A stretch of 64,000 nt of DNA from Channa striata (lineage: Eukaryota > Chordata > Actinopteri > Anabantiformes > Channidae), in assembly GCA_033026295.1 (NCBI GenBank), contig CM065174.1, positions 1,415,001 through 1,479,000 on the forward strand. The letters run 5' to 3'. Below are positions 61,013 through 64,000 of the stretch, piece after piece. Numbering within the stretch: the first letter of the stretch is position 1; every line of letters begins with the position of its first letter. Below the pieces are notes generated by a model. That model had not been told where the DNA came from and did no database searches. It worked only from the letters and a program-made list of their open reading frames with translations. The translations under genes were made by a program, and so were the position numbers.

Positions 61013-64000
61013 AATACATTTTGTCCACCTGTGTGTTTAGATCCCCGTGTCACTGTGAATACATGACGACCTGCTCTCTGGACAACACGTGAACTAAACA
61101 GGAAATGAGATGATGCGTGTAGGAACGCACGGTTTTCTCCACAATTAACTTGACGTTTTACAGTAAATTACAGGGTTACAGTTCATGATAGTGTGAAACC
61201 TGTTTTTATAACTACGATTTATGTTTTCCCAAATTTAGCATCTGTGGAAACCTGATTTCATGTGTGTGTCGTTTTGTGTGTTTTCTCGTGTTGCTCCTCG
61301 TGTTTTTTCATCATTTCCTTTCCTTCATGTATTTTACTCTTTCTGTGTGACAGAGCCTCTAAATTGTGTTTGAGAGAGTCTGGTGGCAGCGCAAAGTGAA
61401 GTACGGCAGACGTTAAACAGGATTGCAGTGTCAAAATAAAACACCCCAGTAGAGTTTTCATTTTAGTGGTGTGGTGGATCTGTCACACAAAGTGTGAACG
61501 CTTTCTCGGGAAGAAATACAGAATTTCAGAGCCACTGTTTGCAGGTTTTGCATGTGCAATGTCTTAAAGGAATGATTCAATCCCACAAGAATAATGGTTT
61601 ACATCTCTGTTTGTCTGATGTCTCTGCATCACTGATTGAAGCCTAAAAATATTAACAAGCAGGAAGGAAACACTCACGAAACAAAATCAACAAATCCATA
61701 AAATAGGCCACAGCCATCAGCAAATGCCATCTGAACTGGCGATGGGCCGATGATATCAGCTGATGAATCGCTGCATCCATAACTGGAATCTACTTGGACC
61801 CAAATGTTCCCCGCTGACTCACAGATGCACGTGACCATCACGGCCGAGTTTGACCCGCACATTCGCCGCGTTGCTTTAAATCTCTCACTATAAAACAAAT
61901 CAGACCATGTTGTTAGGTGTGGACATCTTGGTCCCAGCATATGCTTCTAATTTTATGATGTAAAAACACATTCAGCAGCGTTTCCCACTTTGCTCGTTAC
62001 GAGTCAAGCACATAAATGTTAATGCTCAGTGTGGATTTGTAATGTGTCATAAGTGAAATGTGGATTTTCCTTCAGCACAGCATGAGGCATTTCAGACAGA
62101 CACTGTTCGGCACATATCCGATTATTTAAAGCTCCAAACTGGTTTTTCGATAAAGCGTGTTAGTCTCAAGGCCCAAAGATGCAGGTTTTCAGGTTTATGT
62201 ATCTTCAGTTTGTGGAACTGTGTGAGTTTAGGCCTCCTGGTTTTGATAGTGAAGCAGAATTGTGATGATAATCATAGGTGTTTCCCTGCATTTGGGATCA
62301 GCAGATAAATGTTCCTTCAGCTCACTACAGCTGCAGTAAAAATTCCCTCTGCAACCACTGAGCCAGTTTATGGCGTGTAGAAAAGAACAGAAGAGCTGGC
62401 TGTTTGAAACCTGCATATTCAAAATCGACACCTTCATGGAGGTGATCGCGCTCTTTATGCAGTTATTAATTCACGTTTAATGTGGAGGCTGTAGCTCACG
62501 CGTCTCCTGTAGTTCCAGTTTCTCTCAAACATTCCCTTAAACAAAACCAAACCTTTGCATGAACGAGAACGTACGGCAGGACTGTCAGACCGCGTTACCT
62601 CTGGCAAAGGTTTAGTTTCCTTTCACTGACAAAGATAATAGAAGGATACTTTTTGCAAAAGAGGAATTCCATGACAAAGCATTTTAATAAACAGATGAAG
62701 TGGTGTCAGATGGGTTAAAATGAAAACGATGTTCAATGACGGACTGACTGGGACCCGTAATCAATGCTGCAGTCGGTGTAAGGTTTCCTCACAGGCCAGG
62801 GCAGCTGTTGGCAGCAGCTTTAGATGAGCTGAAATATTCATTTAATATTTGATGCTTTGACGTTGTGAAGTAAACACGAAGTAAAATGACCAGAGGAGGA
62901 TGTTTGAGAACAAACCTCATTCTGTGAACATAGGGCAGCAAATGAACAAACAAGCAGGACTGTGCCCCCGCCTGAGACGGCTCAGGCTGCGTCAGTCTCC
63001 ACTTTAAATCCATTACACCTGTGAGCTGTAAATCTCGTAACGACACCGTGGAAGGTGATGAGGATTATTTCTAATAGAAATCACAGCAGCAAAGAGGGGA
63101 AACGGAGACACTGTCCCGTCCTTGTACCGCCGTGACTTTTTTAATCCCCCCTCCAGCAGTTTGCAGCCCCCTCCCCCTCATTGTCTCCCATCACACCTGT
63201 CCTTGTCAGCGTGTTGTTTTCCATTTGTGAAATGAATTTCCACATGAATGTCTTTCTGTCCGTCCTCTTCTTTCTGCCACCCACCTCTTTCATTTCTTCT
63301 TATCTAGCTGACTTCAACCCCCTCTGGATTCTCTTTATCGGAGTTATTTCTTTTCATCCTACATCTCACAGTTTCCTGTGCTCCAACCATCTCTTGCTGT
63401 ATGTCTTTAAGTGTATTTTATGGGCTGCTCTGCAGATGTTTTCCTGTTATGTTTCATGTTTTAGTTTTTTTTCTATATAATGCAAAATGCAATTACATTT
63501 TATCAGATGCTTTAATAAATCTCAGCCTCTGTAAAACTTCTCCCCCGTTGTTATCTCCTACAGTAGTGAACAGATGTATTTTCCTGGTTACTGCCAACGT
63601 GAGTGCCGTATTATTGACACGGCTACATCTAATCTAACACTAGCAGACCCCTTCTCTTCGCCTAGGGGATTGTGGGTATTTGATTTGGGCTCTGCCTCAT
63701 TGAGGTGTTCCAGTGGTAAAGAGAATTGCAAAGAAATAATTCCATGCTGCTTCCAATACCCTTGGCATGCTGGGAAGTTCAGACTTCACATGAGCTTTGG
63801 AGAGATTGGGGGTGTGACGCGACCAGAGAGCTTCAGTTTGTGGATAACGGTATCAAACCTCAGCGGCAACAGACGCTGCTACGTTCACATTTTCATTGTT
63901 GAAGATCAGAGGATAGTTGATTGTTGCCTCACAATAAGTAATGCTTGTTTGATCTCTTAAACATGACACTGGTCAGCTCATTAGATCTACAAGCTGAATG
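61013..64000. other. Non-coding stretch to the window end, nothing recognised
   Basis: No gene or repeat family recognised. The plus-strand frames at 63181-63480, 63401-63637 and 63574-63960 (up to 128 codons) overlap in different frames. The first is rich in Phe, Ser and Leu from T-rich sequence. I see no domain or splice support. A gene continuing beyond 64000 cannot be excluded. Confidence 0.5.

Noticed and set aside
63181..63960. Hydrophobic overlapping frames near the right edge
   Set aside because: Different frames, no splice signals, and T-rich composition explains the Phe/Leu content. Left open only as a possible edge effect.

Overview
This window looks like ordinary non-coding chromosomal DNA from a teleost fish, probably a spiny-rayed (percomorph) species. 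It is AT-leaning and has many (CA)n/(GT)n microsatellites. It carries repeat families that are familiar from teleost genomes: an L2/CR1-type LINE reverse transcriptase fragment, a LINE-like 3' tail, copies of a repeat containing the 'CCCTGGACAGGT...CCAGTCT' block, tRNA-like SINE-type heads, and a repeat ending 'TTTATCCAAAGCGACTTACA'. Nothing looks bacterial, archaeal, phage or plasmid: there are no dense ORFs, operons, rRNA, tRNA or CRISPR arrays. I found no host protein-coding gene I can name. Apart from the LINE fragment, the open frames (at most about 165 codons) look like chance frames, simple-repeat translations or read-through of repeats.

Layout. 1-4.98 kb: unremarkable non-coding DNA. 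4.98-5.9 kb: a broken LINE reverse transcriptase, then a DNA-transposon-like repeat. 7.3-8.25 kb: a teleost repeat split by about 476 bp of other sequence, then an opposite-strand copy of the same family. 8.6-24.5 kb: mostly unique non-coding DNA with a perfect 17-bp hairpin (8565-8606), a long pyrimidine tract (about 13.9-14.1 kb), a SINE-like copy (16.74 kb), a degenerate internal-repeat block (20.18-20.38 kb) and a 77-bp (GAT)n array (21.24 kb). 24.5-25.8 kb: homeodomain-motif-rich sequence resembling vertebrate conserved non-coding elements (CNEs). 29.1 kb: a 70-bp element that aligns without gaps to one at 12.3 kb. 35.2-42.9 kb: repeat-rich, including a recurring 'TTGCCAGGTTGGA' motif (36.27-36.82, 39.94 and 40.39 kb) and a 20-bp tandem repeat (40.53 kb). 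43.1-46.15 kb: CNE-like sequence, a possible terminal exon (44690-44752) and a tandem E-box pair (44800-44817). 47.56-47.82 kb: a short CpG-rich island. 50.0-52.1 and 58.1-59.0 kb: more CNE-like sequence. 55.76-56.17 kb: an imperfect tandem repeat of about 150 bp. 57.17 kb: a 111-bp (GT)n array. 59.8-60.1 kb: two more dispersed-repeat copies.

Interpretation. Blocks rich in TAATTA, ATGCAAAT and similar cores, separated by repeats and without genes, suggest a large intron or an intergenic regulatory domain near a developmental gene. That is inference from base composition and motifs alone; conservation was not tested. No self-contained novel system is evident. The most distinctive signals are the duplicated 70-bp element (12.3 and 29.1 kb), the tandem repeat at 55.8-56.2 kb, the recurrent 36-40 kb motif and the tandem E-boxes. 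Repeat family names are left open unless a diagnostic feature is visible.
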